DNA of 64,000 nt from assembly GCA_001414485.1 (NCBI GenBank), contig LLEY01000036.1, positions 186,001-250,000 on the forward strand, written 5' to 3'. Below the pieces are notes generated by a model. That model made no database searches. It was not told the origin of the DNA and saw only the letters and a list, made by a program, of their open reading frames with translations. Positions 11,251 through 24,400 of the stretch are shown in pieces. Numbering within the stretch: position 1 is the first letter of the stretch; the number at the start of each line of letters is the position of its first letter. Origin of the DNA: Calycina herbarum. Taxonomy: Eukaryota; Ascomycota; Leotiomycetes; Helotiales; Pezizellaceae. Position numbers and translations under genes: made by a program.

Positions 11251-14200
11251 TAATCTTAGGTTTTAATAGTAGAAGTCTTAAAGTTCCTCTAAGTACTAGT
11301 TAATATTTTTCCTAGATTTCTAAGTATTCTCTAAATATAGATAATCTAACTATTTAATTAAATACTTAATCTTACCTCTAATAATCCTATAGTTTAGAAT
11401 TCTTTTAACTTTATATTCAACGTTTAGATTAACTAGTTGAATTTCTATAAATAGAGCTAGTAGTACTCCTAGTAGTACTAGTTTAAGTAGAGATATATAG
11501 AATACTAGGTAGATGTTTATTATTTTTAGTAACGCTAGTTTATAATTTAAAGGTCTCTTAACTTGTTTAATTTTAAATAGTCTAAGTTTTTTATAATCTA
11601 GTTTATTACTTAGTCTTTTTATATTAATATTTTTCTATACTAAATAGACTTTATCTCTCTCTTTTAGTATTAGCTTCTAACTACGTCGTTTATTATAGTA
11701 GTATACGTTCCTTTTAGTAATAAACTATAAATCTTTTATAAGTTTCTTATATAACCTCTTAATTTTTAAGACCTAAATATAAGCGAGCTAGTTATCGATA
11801 GTCGTAGATATCGGTTCTTAGTATACTAATAATTCGTATCTAAAGTTAGTATAGAATAATATAATAAGTGTTATTTCTATTATTAAACTATTATAGGCAA
11901 ACTATACTAAGGGTAGTAGGTCTACTTAGTTATTTTACTAGTAGTTTATATAATAATAAAGGTATATTTTAACTACTTAATTTATTTATTTGTTTCTTTT
12001 ATTTATTTAAAGATAAAAAGCTGTTAAAAGCTTTCTTTTTATACTTAATCGTTTTATAAGAGCGATCTAAAATTTCGAGGTAAAGAGCTTGTCTCTATCT
12101 AAGAGTATCTCTTTAAGTAGTCTATATCTTAAGACTACTTCTTTAAGGAATGTAAATACTAATTCCTTAGCTATACTTAACTCTATATATACTATTAGAA
12201 TTATATACTTTATAAGTTGTTCTATAATAACTAGGATTATATTATATTTAACTCTTATTATTAGATCTTTAGATTTTAGTAATTTAATAATAAAATCTAT
12301 AGATATTAATTTCTAAGATATTTATAATATTAGAGTAGTATTTATCTATTTATAAGAAGTATAGTAGAAAGCCTTATTCCTAGTATAGGTATTATATTCT
12401 ACTATTACTTCTTTAACTATTATAGATAACTGATTAATATAGTAGTATTATCTTATTCTCTAGAGGGTTCTACGAATTCCTTAGTATCTATAAGTAGGTA
12501 TAATATAGTATTCTTATATAAATTCTTTTATATATAAGCTAAGGACTTATAATTTCCCTTTTATATACTAGTTATAACCTTTATATATATTTTAAATTTT
12601 ATCTACTTAGATATTATTTATTACTACTATTTTATATATAATAAGTATTAAATCTCTATTTTTAAGAGTTTTTAAGATTATAATCTTCTTATACTCTTTG
12701 TTTCTCTTATATTTAGGTTTTTAGCTAAGAGTATTAGCTTAAGTATTTAACGTTTCTTTTATATATTAAATAATAATATTTCTACCTATTTAGCTAACTA
12801 TCTAGTTATAAGTTCCTTAGTTATTATAAACGTTCTAAGGTTCTTATAGTTAGATAGAATTATAACTTAGTATTTTACTTACTATAAATAGATTCTCTAG
12901 TATTCTAAGGCTAATACTATAGTAAGTAATTCCTTATTAAAGATACTATAGTTTTATTATACTAGGTTAAATATTTTAGAATAATATATAATAGATATAA
13001 GTTTTCCTTTTCTATTTAGTTATAGGTAAATTATACTTACTAATATATCTAAAGTGTCTATTTTAATTATACTTAGTTTTTCTATATTAAAGTTATATAA
13101 AATAGGTTTTTCTATAAACCTGGCTTTAATCTTTTAAAAAGCGTCCTTAGCCTGTTTATTTTAAATAAATTTAATAGCTTTCTTAACTAGTACTATTATT
13201 AGTTTAGTAATCTTTATATAGTCTTATATAAATAGATAGTAGAAGTTTATAAATCTAAGGAAGGACTATATATCTTTTATATTCTCTAGTAACTTCTAGT
13301 TTAAGATGTCTTAGATCTTTACTAGATCTATTTCTATTTTCTCTAAGCTAAATACCTATCTTAGGAATAGTATCTAAGTTATTCTAAACTTGTATTTTAA
13401 GAGTTTTAACTAAGAGTTTACTTTTATAAGTTATTATAAAACTTCTTTAATATATCTCTTATATTCTTCTTCTTTTTCTAAGAAGATTAGAATATTATCT
13501 AGATAATAGATTATTATTACTCTTAAAAGATCTTTTAAAATATTATTATTTTATCTCTAATATATAGCTAATATATTATAAAGTCTAAATAGTATAACTA
13601 TATATTTATAAAAGCCTAATAGTAAGGTAAATACTATCTTCTATTTATCTCTAACTTTTATTTATATAAGTCTATAAGTGTTTTATTAATCTAATTTCGT
13701 AAATTATACTACCTTACTTAACTTATCTTATAAGTATTAGCTAGGTAGTAGTAGATAAGCGTCCTTAACTATAGTATAATTTACTTCTTAGTAGTTAATA
13801 TATACTCTTTTATTTAGATTATCTTTCTTCTTAATAATAAGTATATTTAAAGTAATTAGTAACTTAGATTTTCTAATATATCTCTTTTTAATACCTTCTT
13901 TTATATAACTTTCTATTCTTTATAAGCTTTTCTAGTTATATAACTAAAGCTTCTATTTTAAGAGGTAATAACCCTCTTTTAATTTAATCTTATAATCTTA
14001 TAAGTAATATTCTAGTAAAGCTTATAAGTCTTTTAGGTTTTCGAATAAAGCTTTAAATTCTCTATACTATATAGGTATTTTATTATTAGCTTTCTTACTA
14101 ACCTATAGAGGACCTTAGGTAAGGTGTTCTAGTACTTTAGAAGAGGTAGCGTTAACCTTGTTCTAGCTTTAAAGTTATAAACGTAAACTCTTATATTTAT

Positions 14201-16971
14201 ATTAACTAAAAGTTATTATTCTAGCTTTTTAGTCGATTTCTAGATTATGTTCCTAAATCTATAGTATATTAAATATTACTTCTTTACTTCTTATTTTAAT
14301 AATATTAAATTATATATCTAAGTAGTATTCTTTAATATTAACTTTTATTAGAATAGTTTACTAATTAATAATCCTATTTTAATATATAATATTTATTCTA
14401 TTAACTACTCTTAGTTAATGTAGTCTTATTTCTTTAATTAAAATATTTAGCTTCTTCTAAGCTATTAAGGAGATAAAGTTACTTATTACCTCTAAGTCTA
14501 TTATAACTTATAACTTTTTCCCTCTTATTTCTATAGTTATTACTAACTATCTTTCTTTTAAAGTAGTATTTAATTTTACTTTAATATATTAGACTTTAAA
14601 AGATTAATTTTCTTGATTATAATTCTTTCTCTTCTTATTCTTATACTATAGAAAGAATCTTACTCTTTCTTTATTAGTATATACTACCTTATATACTAAT
14701 CTATATTCTATAATTCTTATAGTTTTAGGAATTCCTCTTATAAATTACTTTAGTATTTATTTATAATTATATTAGATCTATTTATAACTAGTTTCTAAAA
14801 TAGCTTCTATAAACTATAGTTCTCTTATATATAAATAATCTAAAGTAGCTTCTAGTATACTTATCTCTAGTTTTATATAATAAACCTTAAATATATAGTT
14901 TTTTAAATTCTTTTTCTTAACTATCTAAATCTAAGACTAAGGAAAGAATACTACTTCTTCTTTATCTAATAATACTACTTTATATATCTAATAATATTCT
15001 ACTATTTTAGTAGGTTCTAGTAATATTCCTTTAAACCGTTTCTATAATAATTAGTCTAAGATTAGACTTAGTTTATATCGTATTTATTATACTATTATTT
15101 CCTATACTATTTCTATAAACTATAGTTCTCTTATTAATAGATTATATAATTCTTCTAGTTCTGTTTTAGCCTATCTAGTTATATTAAGCTCCCTTTGCTC
15201 TTAGAATAGTATACTAAATAGTTATTATAAGTCGTATTTTTTAAATACTAGCTTATTATTTCTAATTAATATAACTATAATATATTACTTAAATTCCTTT
15301 AATATAATATCTTTAAGTAGTATTCTAAGAAAAGAGGTTTTAATTCGTCTTTTAAATCCTATTAGAACTTACTATATCTATATACTAATCTTATCTAAAA
15401 TATTATATATTCTCTATATATCCCCTACTTTAGAGTAGCTAGGTTTTTTAACTAGTTATTGTTTATGTTCTAGTTCTTTCTCTTTAATAGTTTTCTATCT
15501 AGTAATTAGACTAACTAGAGTTATTATTTTAAGGTTATTACTTATAACTATATATATTATTAAGATAGTTAGGTTAACTTCTTATATTATATAAGGACTC
15601 TAGAAGTCTAGTTTCTAGTTATTAATATATATCTATTGATTTCCTTATTTAAAGGTTCTAAGAAAAGCTTAAGTTTCTCTAACTTTAGAGTCTTTATTTC
15701 TTATTTCTCCTTCTAAACTAGAAGATAAGTCCGATATCTCTAAAGAACTAGTTAATAGTAGTAATTCGTATTCTACTTAAAGAGGTTACTTAGATTCTAT
15801 TACTAATTATATATTATAATATTCTTTAAGAAGTAGATCTCTATAGTTATTAGTATCTTAAATACTACTAACTCCTTTATTATTTTTAATCTAGGTTCTA
15901 TATTCTTATATTTTAAGCTCCTTATCTATAAGTTTAATATAATTAGTTAAGGCTACCTATTATTAAATAGTAGTATTAATTTATTTCTTTCTCTTAGAGT
16001 CTTTCTTCTTACTATACTTATTTACTCTATAACCTAGAAGGCTATAGTTATAATATAAGTTCTACTTATATCAACGATTTCGCTCTTCCTAGAAAAGTCC
16101 TTCTTTCTTTAGAAAGGTTTTCTTCTATATAACGTTTACCTCCTTACTATGTTTATTAGTATAAGAGTACTTCTACTTCTCTAACCCTTTACTCTTTTCT
16201 CTATACTTAGGGTTACTCTTTCTAAATTTATATAAGCAGTTATCTAATTAGATAACTTCCTTAATTATACCTATAATAGTTAAGAACTATATATTCTACT
16301 TAGCTATTTCCTTATAAATATATACTTTTAATCCTCTATAAAAGAGTTCTATAAGAGTAATAGTATTCTATTCTAACTTCGTCTTATAACGTTGAAATTC
16401 ATTAGCGTAATCTATTACTAATCTGGTTTAGTATAACTCTAAAAGCTTATATATAGCTGTTTAGATTATATTAAAGTTTCTAAAAACTTTCCTAATAGTT
16501 GTCTTAAATCCTCTCTAAGATTTAAATATAATCTTAGTTAATTCTATCTTTCTATCTTTATTCTTATTCTTAAAGAAGTCCTCTAAGTATAGCTAGGCCT
16601 ATTCTAATACTAATCTCCTAAGGTAGGAGATAGTAAAGATAGTTTATAAGTTATAATTACTTTTGAACTTATTAGAGTTAAAGTTAAAGTAGATGTCTAT
16701 TTAGAGAAGAAATAAGTCGAGTTCCTTTCGCTTCCTATAATATATATCTAGTATCTTAACTTTAATAGACTTAAGTGCTTCGATCTTATAAGGCTCAGGG
16801 GTATTCAGTATACTAATATTATTATTATTCCTAGTTAACTATATACTAGCAGGTGTTCTTCTAGTCGCACTTCCAGATGTGCCTACAACGTTAACTCGAC
16901 TAGTATTCGGGCTAGCTGCTGCGAGAGTTGCTAGGGCTATAGCGACTGAACTTCTAAGCAGGTGCTTAAAG

Positions 16972-17405
16972 TATAACAAAACTTAAACGAACTAAACAAA
17001 GGTAACTAAGTTTTAAAGGTTAGTATATAGGTAAGAAGTATAGATACGCCGGGTTGTTTACTTAGAAGTGAACTCGTTACTTATATTAAAGATATTAAAT
17101 AAGATAATAAGATTAATAACTAAAGTTAAGCACGAAGCTTCTATCTAAGAGTAGACGTGCTAGTCTTTATATAGAACTATAGTCTCCTATTCCAGTCGCT
17201 CTAGTCGCTCGCCCTGATCGCTTCAGTCGACAGGCGACTCAGGCGACTTAGGCGACTAGGTTACGTAATACTTCTTACTAAAAGAAATCTATAGATCGCT
17301 TAGCTATTTTAAGGATCTCTCTTTATAAGAGTTTCCGATAGTGCTTAACCTATTAGAGCGCCGCCTAGTCTTCACTTATCACATACTCACACGTGATTCG
17401 TAACA
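16972..17405 (-). repeat. 5' LTR of gypsy E2
   Basis: 434 bp, TATAACA at the left, CGTAACA at the right, followed by the GAGAG duplication. Confidence 0.88.
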
Positions 17406-17410
17406 GAGAG

Positions 17411-17874
17411 GTAGTCTAAGAGTTATAATATTATATATCTTATAGTATTCTTAGAACTCGGCCGATTCGTAACTCTTATACCTATTAAGAACAAGTATTC
17501 GATATAGCCTCTTTATACGAGTAGTAGTATACTTATCAAAGTGTTTTAACTATTCTAGACCTGTCTTATTATTTATCTACCTATTGCTTATCGGTTTAAT
17601 AACCTAGTCAGGTAGGAGGCCGCCGTCGGTATACTAGTTCGTAAGATAATTCTTCTCCTAAACTACTAAGAATAGAGGAACACTACTATAACAGTTCTGG
17701 TTTAAGACTGTAGCAGTTCTGGTTTCAGACCTAACACGTGACTCCTCACCGCCTGGCAGAATCCTGTATATTAGCATCGTTTAGAGCTGTCTTCGCTCTT
17801 TACCTTAGTTTTCGCGTTAATAACTACGAATAGACTACTTCTCTACTCTATTCCTGCCTTGCTGTTACAACTCT
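17411..17874. other. Unassigned; possible short solo LTR at 17709-17869
   Basis: The stretch 17709-17869 starts TGTAGCAG and ends TGTTACA and contains CACGTGACT, so it is LTR-like in form. A 21-bp imperfect direct repeat (AGTTCTGGTTT..AGAC) precedes it, but I found no target duplication. Nothing else is recognisable. Confidence 0.3.
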
Positions 17875-18663
17875 AGCCTTTACTATTAATATAGGTAATA
17901 GCTGTAGCCTATTCCCTATTCTCTAGCTGAATTACCTTATCTCTGCCACGTCGATCTACGTAGGTTATAACTATTATAGCGTAGATTATATCTATTATAA
18001 ACCTAGTCTCGTCGAAGTTATAGAAGTCGTAGTTTAAAATCCTGTATTTTACTCTTATATTTTCTACTAGTCGAAACCACGTGCTAATTAGCTTAGGATC
18101 TTCGTATAAGGCTCTTTAGAAATCGTAAACACGATTAAAACGCGTCTTAAGAGCTGGTTATCGTTGTATAAATCGATAGGCCTAGAGCTTACTAACACGT
18201 CCTACCCCCCTTGATTCTAGGATAAAATTAGCTATATCTTCAACACTAGCTAGCTACGGTGTAAACCCTCTAGAATCTAGCTTAAGTATATTCCGAGAAA
18301 TCACCTCCTCTTCTAATATAGTCAACTTAAGACTATTAGCCTTACTTTTAGGGCAGTAGGTTCAGCTAGCTATTCTGTCGGAGAGGGTCGAAAGTGGTAC
18401 TTTGTAAATCTTTGCTGCGGAGCGTTGGCTTAGTTTTTTAGGCGTTCGAATAGCCTCGATAGCTAGAATGATTCGTGCTTCTTTGGTTTGAATTTCCATT
18501 TGTAGTAGTTGAGAAAACGCGTGTCAAAGTTAGTAGGGTAGAATATGGGGAAAAGTGTCCGACTCGGTGATATGTCCGACTCGGTGATAAACCACGTTAT
18601 ATAAAAGTGATAATTTATAATTTGCGATTCACGATTTACGATTTAGTCGTTTCCGACTTTTGG
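17875..18663 (-). mobile_element. Fot1/pogo transposon, N-terminal transposase half, RIP-degraded
   Basis: The minus-strand ATG is at 18499. The product opens with a psq-type HTH ('ARIILAIEAIRTPKKLSQRSAAKIY'), followed by a CENP-B-like HTH ('SVEDIANFILESRG', then 'RFIQRQPALKTRFNRVYDF' once TAG is read as mutated CAG). The start of the DDE domain follows as 'WFRLVENI', 'YNFDET', 'RRGR'. The first DDE aspartate (NFDE) is kept. The terminal repeat ends CCAAAAGTCGG at 18663 and is followed by TA. Stops are TAG/TAA at Gln positions. The C-terminal half is missing to the left. Confidence 0.8.
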
Positions 18664-18689
18664 TATATACGTAGAGCGTCTCGTATATA

Positions 18690-19333
18690 CCAAAGGCGAA
18701 AAACGACTAAATCGTAAAACGGAAATCGCAAATCGCAAAGTGTCACTTTTAATAAGTAGGAAATAGAATGTTTTTAATATTAAATTCTCTCTCTCTCTCT
18801 CTCTCTCTCTAGTCTACAGCTTCAAAGCTATCGACAAGTGGGTTCTTTTACAGTAGGCTAATTAGAGAGTAAGAATAGTAGACATCACGTATATAGATAG
18901 TGCGATAAGTAGCAGTACGTAGCTTATTACGAGCTAGCGTACCTACTATCGCATCGTATTATATTTTCACTATCGTATTATATCGCTTTCTTATTATTGA
19001 TAAATAAGAGAGAAAGAGAAAGAAGGCGGGATATGTTTACTTAAACTCCTCTTACCTACGCTAGGAAAAACTTTCCCCCGGGCCTCTGAAATGTTTGCTT
19101 ACCTTCCTCTCTTCTTCTTCTCCCTCTTTCCTTCTTCCTTATTAATTATTACTTAAGAGAAAGAGAGAGATAGGAGCTAGGAAGAATAAGAGAGTAGAGC
19201 TAGAAGAAGATAAGAGATAATTTATAATTTATAATATGTCTTAGGAGGGAGTTCTACTCTAGCTATAGTATAAATACTTAACTTTTGCGATTTACGATTT
19301 ACGATTTACGATTTAGTCGTTTTTAGCCTTTGG
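18690..19333. mobile_element. Fot1-type MITE (non-autonomous, about 644 bp)
   Basis: The left end (18690 on) reads CCAAAGGCGAAAAACGACTA and the right end is the inverse, ...TAGTCGTTTTTAGCCTTTGG (to 19333). Both run into subterminal repeats of ACGATTT/ATCGTAA. It lies head to head with the Fot1 element that ends at 18663, so bases 18606-18750 form one large palindrome. There is no coding capacity. A (CT)n tract lies at about 18788-18812. The left flank is TA and the right flank TG, so the duplication is not certain. Confidence 0.65.
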
Positions 19334-20396
19334 TGAATTTGGGATGCCGTATACGGGATGCCGTAATAGAAGATTGCTAATTATTCCCGTAAATTAGGAT
19401 ACTAGTTATTCTTTTTTAAACTCTCTTATAGATTACAGCTTAAAATTTAAACATCCGTTGAAGAAATTTATGAGAATTAGAGAAATCTAGAGTAAGATTT
19501 ACGTAAAACAACTCAACTTACATTTTTCATCTATCTAGTTAGTATAATCGAGTCAAAAAGGAAAAGGGGTTTTACAACTTTAGAATTAAGTTAATTTTCC
19601 TTCTTTCAAAGTAAGTTATTTTTTATTTATTTTTTTATTCTTCTAGTATAATAGAATTGAAAAAGACGAGAATACTTTATAATATAAAAAGAAGTTCATA
19701 TAGTTTTCTTATAAAGTAAGTACTTTCTTTCTCTTTACTTCTTCTAGTAGAACAGAATTAGAAGAAATGAAAATACTTTATAAAATAAGAAGGAATCTAA
19801 ATTATATTCCTATAAAGCAGGTCGTCTCTTTAGCTTTTGCTATTTCCTTCGGTAATTAGATTTATAAGTAAGAGGTTTGTTTAAAGATTATTTTGAATTT
19901 ACTAGGTTTTTCTCTCAATTCTCTCGTAAAGTGCTTCGCTTATTAAAAGTTATTCATTTGGTTAACAAAATTTAGTAATATAAAGGCATTTAGACAAAAG
20001 TTTATTCAGAGATAGAATAGTACTAGGTTCTTTCTCTCGCGGAACATTATAATTACAGTTATACGAAGGTTATTATACGAGATTCATAACTTTGATTTCA
20101 ATTTCCCTAGTTTCTCTAACTAAAGTTACGCTTTAAAGCTTAAAAACCCTTACAAAACCACAAAATTCCACCGCATCCTTAGCCTCTATACCTCTAAGGA
20201 AAAAGAACTCCGCCTTGCTACCACGGCCTATCACAGACAACCCAACGGTCTTCTAAGATAGTCCTTCCGTCCCGAATGATTTTGCTGGTCAGAAGCCGTG
20301 GTAGCGAAGGTAAAGAGTTTCTAGATCCGAGGAGTGCTACAAGTCTTGAAGACCGCTGCCGAGGTGATTTCTATTATCTTATTCAGTAGATAGTAG
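19334..20396. other. Gene-free segment, partly less degraded
   Basis: This is AT-rich to about 20100, then more GC-balanced (20150-20390) with normal-looking sequence but no open frame of note. It includes a repeated pair of AGTA-rich segments near 19640-19800, both containing 'AGAATACTTTATAA'/'AAAATACTTTATAA'. It is probably old intergenic DNA between insertions. Confidence 0.4.
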
Positions 20397-20797
20397 TATA
20401 ACGAAACTCAAACGAACTAAACAAAGATGACTAAGTCTCGAAGGTTAGTATATAGTAAGAAGTATAAATGCGCCGGGTTGTTCACTTAGAAGTGAACTCG
20501 TTACTTATATCAAAGATGTCAAATAAGATAATAAGATTAATAACTAAAGTTAAGCACGAAGCTCCTATCTAATAGTAGACGTGCTAGTCTTATATAGAAC
20601 CTTCGTTCCTCTAGGCAGCTAACTCGCTTATCGAGCTGGCGATCTAGCGGTCTGTCACGTAATTAACATAATGAAATCCTTAGATCGCTTAGCTAGCCTA
20701 ACCGATCCTTATCTACTATAAGGGTATTCCGATAGTGCTTAACCTATTAGGACGCTGCCTAGTCTTTACTTATCACGTATATACGTAATTCGTAATA
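20397..20797 (-). repeat. 3' LTR of gypsy E3
   Basis: 401 bp, starting TATAACG and ending CGTAATA. It is shorter than its partner because of internal deletions. Confidence 0.85.
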
Positions 20798-20984
20798 CTA
20801 TCCTCTTCTTAGCTTAGTATATCTCTATACTTAAGTATAACCTAAGAAATATCGTTAGAAGGCTAGTAGCCTTCTTCTCTTTTTACTATACTATCTGATT
20901 GTTTAATAAAATATACTAAGTATATTACTCTTAGAAAAGAAATTAACTTATCTAGAATAAAAATAATACTCTATACTTAATATT

Positions 20985-21435
20985 TAAAAGCTAGTTTTAT
21001 AAATAAATATATCGCCTCTTAAGATAAAAGTCTAAATTACTATAGTTATTATATAAAGAATAGTAAGACTTATAATATTTATAAGGTAAACTATATACTA
21101 ACTATTTAAGATTAGGAGTCTATAGATACTTAGATCTAATAACTAGAGGACGAGGCTAATAAGGCTATAATAAAAGTCCTCTAGGTTAATAAGTAGAAGA
21201 AGCTACTTTATACCCGGAAGCAGAGAATAATAGTAGCTGATCTTAACTCCTTTAAAGAGCTAGATACTACTAAAGAATTAGAAAGAAAGGAAAAGAAGAA
21301 GAAGGAAGAAAAGAAGCAGATAGAAGAAGAGGCTACTAGGCTAGCCGCCCTTCCTACGCCTAACGTTTCCGACCCGGCCCTCGCTCTAGGCCTCGACCTA
21401 GCCTTTCTTACGTCCTTTCCTACTAACTATATAAT
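20985..21435 (+). pseudogene. Antisense accessory ORF remnant inside gypsy E3
   Basis: This has the same position and architecture as the plus-strand remnant of E2 at 10749. A KEKE-type coiled coil ('ELERKEKKKKEEKKQIEEEA') is followed by 'PNVSDPALALGLDLAFL'. The C-terminal 45 codons are open and clearly protein-like, while the first part has TAA/TAG stops. Confidence 0.6.
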
Positions 21436-24400
21436 ATACGTAGACTTAGGTTTTAATAGTAGAACTCCTAAAGTTCCTCTAAGTACTAGCTAATGTTTTT
21501 TCTAGGTTCCTAAGTATTTTCTAAATATAGGTAATCTAACTATTTTATTAAATATCTAACCTATCTTCTAATAAGTCTATAGTTAAGAATCCTCTTAACT
21601 TTATACTTAGTGTTTAGGTTTACTAGTTAAATTTCTATAAGTAGAGCTAGTAGTGCTCCTAGTAGTGCTAGTTCGAGTAGGGATATATAGAATACTAGGT
21701 AGATGTTTATTATCTTTAGTAATACTAATTTATAATTTAAAGGTCTTTTAACTTATTTAATTTTAAATAGTCTTAGTTTTTTATAATCTAGTTTATTACT
21801 TAGTCTTTTTATATTAATATTCTTTTATACTAAGTAGACTTTATCTCTCTTTTTTAGCGTTAGCTCTTAACTACGTCGTTTATTATAGTAGTATATATTT
21901 CTTTCTATTATAAATTATAAGTCCTTTATAAGTTTCTTATATAGACTCTTGATTTTTAAGACCTAAATACGAGTAAGTTGATTATTAATAGTTATAGATA
22001 GTGGTTTTTAATATACTATTAATTTATATCTAAAATTAGTATAGAATAGTATAATAAGTATTATTTTTATTACTAAACTATTATAAGCGAACTATACTAA
22101 GAGTAGTAGTTCTACCTAGTTATCTTACTAGTAGTTTATATAATAATAAAGGTATATTTTAACTACTTAATTTATTTATTCGTTTCCTCTATTTATTTAA
22201 GAGTAGAAAGCTATAGAAAGCTTTCTTTTTATACTTAATTGTTTTATAAGAGTAATTTAAAATTTTAAGATAAAGAGCTTATCTCTATCTAAGAGTATTT
22301 CTTTAGGTAGTCTATATCTTAAGACTACTTCTCTAAGGAATGTAAATACTAATTTCTTAGCTATACTTAACTCTATATATACTATTAGGATTATATATTT
22401 CGTAAGTTATTCTATAATAACTAGGATTATATTATATTTAACTCTTATTATTAGATCTTTAGATTTTAGTAATTTAATAATAAAATCTATAGATATTAAT
22501 TTCTAAGGTATCTATAGTATTAGAGTAGTGTTTATCTATTTATAAGGAGTATAGTAGGAAGCCTTATTCCTAGTATAGGTATTATATTCTACTATTACTT
22601 CCTTAACTATCGTAGATAACTGATTAATATAGTAGTATTATCTTATTCTCTAGAGAGTTCTATAAACTCCTTAGTAACTATAAGTAGACGTAGTATAGTA
22701 TTCTTATATAAATTCTTTTATATATAAGCTAGGAACCTATAGTTTCCCTTTTACGTATTAGTTATAACCCTTATATATACTCTAGATTTTATCTATTTAT
22801 ATATTATTTATTACTACTATTTTATATATAGTAGGTACTAAGTCTCTATTTTTAAGAGTTTTTAAGATTATAATCCTTTTATACTCTTTATCTCTCTTAT
22901 ATCTAAGTTTCTAGCTAAGAGTATTAGCTTAAGTATTTAACGTTCCTTTTATATATTAAATAATAATATTAAATCCTTCTAATATCTTTAACTATTTAAC
23001 TAATTACTTAGTCGTAAGTTCCTTAGTTATTATAAATGTTCTAAGGTTCTTATAGTTAGATAAAACTATAACTAGGTATTTTACTAACTATAAATAAATT
23101 CTCTAGTATTCTAAAGCTAATACTATAGTAAGTAATTCCTTATTAAAGATGCTATAGTTTTATTATACTAGGTTGAATATCTTAGAATAATATATAATAG
23201 GTATAAGTTTTCTCTTATTATTTAGCTATAGGTGAACCGTATCTACTACTATGTCTAAGGCGTCTATTTCGATTGTACTAGGCTTATCTATATTAAAATC
23301 GTATAGAATAGGTTTTTCTATAAACTTTGCTTTAATTTTCTAAAAAGAATCCTTTACTTATTTATTCTATATAAACTTAATAGCTTTTTTAACTAGTTCT
23401 AATATTAGTTTAATAATCTTTATATAGTCTTAGATAAATAGATAGTAAAAGTTTATAAATCTAAGAAAGGACTATATATCTTTTATATTCTCTAGTAACT
23501 TCTAGTTTAAGATGTCTTAGATCTTTACTAAATCTATTTCTATTTTCTCTAAGCTAAATACCTATCTTAGGAAAAGGGTCTAAGTTACTTTAAACTTATA
23601 TTTTAAGAGTTTTAACTAAGAGTTTACTCTTATAAGTTATTATAAAACTTCTTTAATATATTCCTTATATTCTTTTTCTTTTTCTAAGAAGATTAATATA
23701 TTATCTAGGTAATAGATTACTATTACTCTTAGAAGATCTCTTAAAATATTATTATTTTATCTCTAATATATAGTTAGTACGTTATAGAGTCTAAATAGTA
23801 TAACTATATACTTATAAAGGCCTGATAGTAAGGTAAATACTATCTTCTATTCATCTCTAACTTTTATTTATATAAGTCTATAAGCGTTTTATTAATCTAG
23901 TTTTATAAATCGTACTACCTTATCTAACTTATCCTATAAGTACTAGCTAGGTAGTAGTAGATAAGCGTCCTTAACTATAGTATAATTTACTTCTTAGTAA
24001 TTAATATATACTCTCTTATCTAGATTATCTTTCTTCTTAATAATAAGTATATTTAAGATAATTAGTAACTTAGACTTTCTAATATATCTCTTCTTAATAC
24101 CTTCCTTTATATAACTTTCTATCTTCTATAGGCTTTTCTAGTTATATAACCGAAGCTTCTACTTTAAGAGGTAATAATCCTCTTTTAATTTAATCTTATA
24201 ATCTTATAAGTAATGTTCTAGTAAAGCTTATAAGTCTTCTAGGTTTTTAAACAAAGCTTTAAATTCTCTATACTATATAGGTATTTCGTTATCAGCTGTC
24301 CTACTAACCTGTAGAGGACCCTGAGCTAGGTATCCTAGCGTCTTAGAAGAGGTGGTGCTAACCTTGTTCTAGCTTTATAGTTATAATTATAAACCTATAT

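Larger units (their letters stand above)
10142..17405 (-). mobile_element. Ty3/gypsy LTR retrotransposon E2, full length, RIP-degraded
   Basis: 7264 bp, two LTRs (10142-10575 and 16972-17405), perfect duplication GAGAG at 10137-10141 and 17406-17410. Coding runs on the minus strand: gag with zinc knuckle near 16030-16080, reverse transcriptase with YLDN in place of YLDD near 13485-13520, RNase H near 12840-12960, integrase further left. All frames are closed by TAA or TAG. A separate plus-strand remnant ORF lies at 10749-11250, next to the 3' LTR. Confidence 0.92.

Noticed and set aside
12089..12316. 75-codon open frame in the RIP island
   Set aside because: It lies in the minus-strand integrase/RNase H region of gypsy E2 and is AT-biased chance reading. 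E3 has the same DNA with different stops.
17709..17869. Independent LTR retrotransposon
   Set aside because: LTR-like ends but no target duplication and no internal region, so it is listed only as a low-confidence possibility.
18788..18812. (CT)n tract
   Set aside because: Simple microsatellite inside the MITE; no special role seen.
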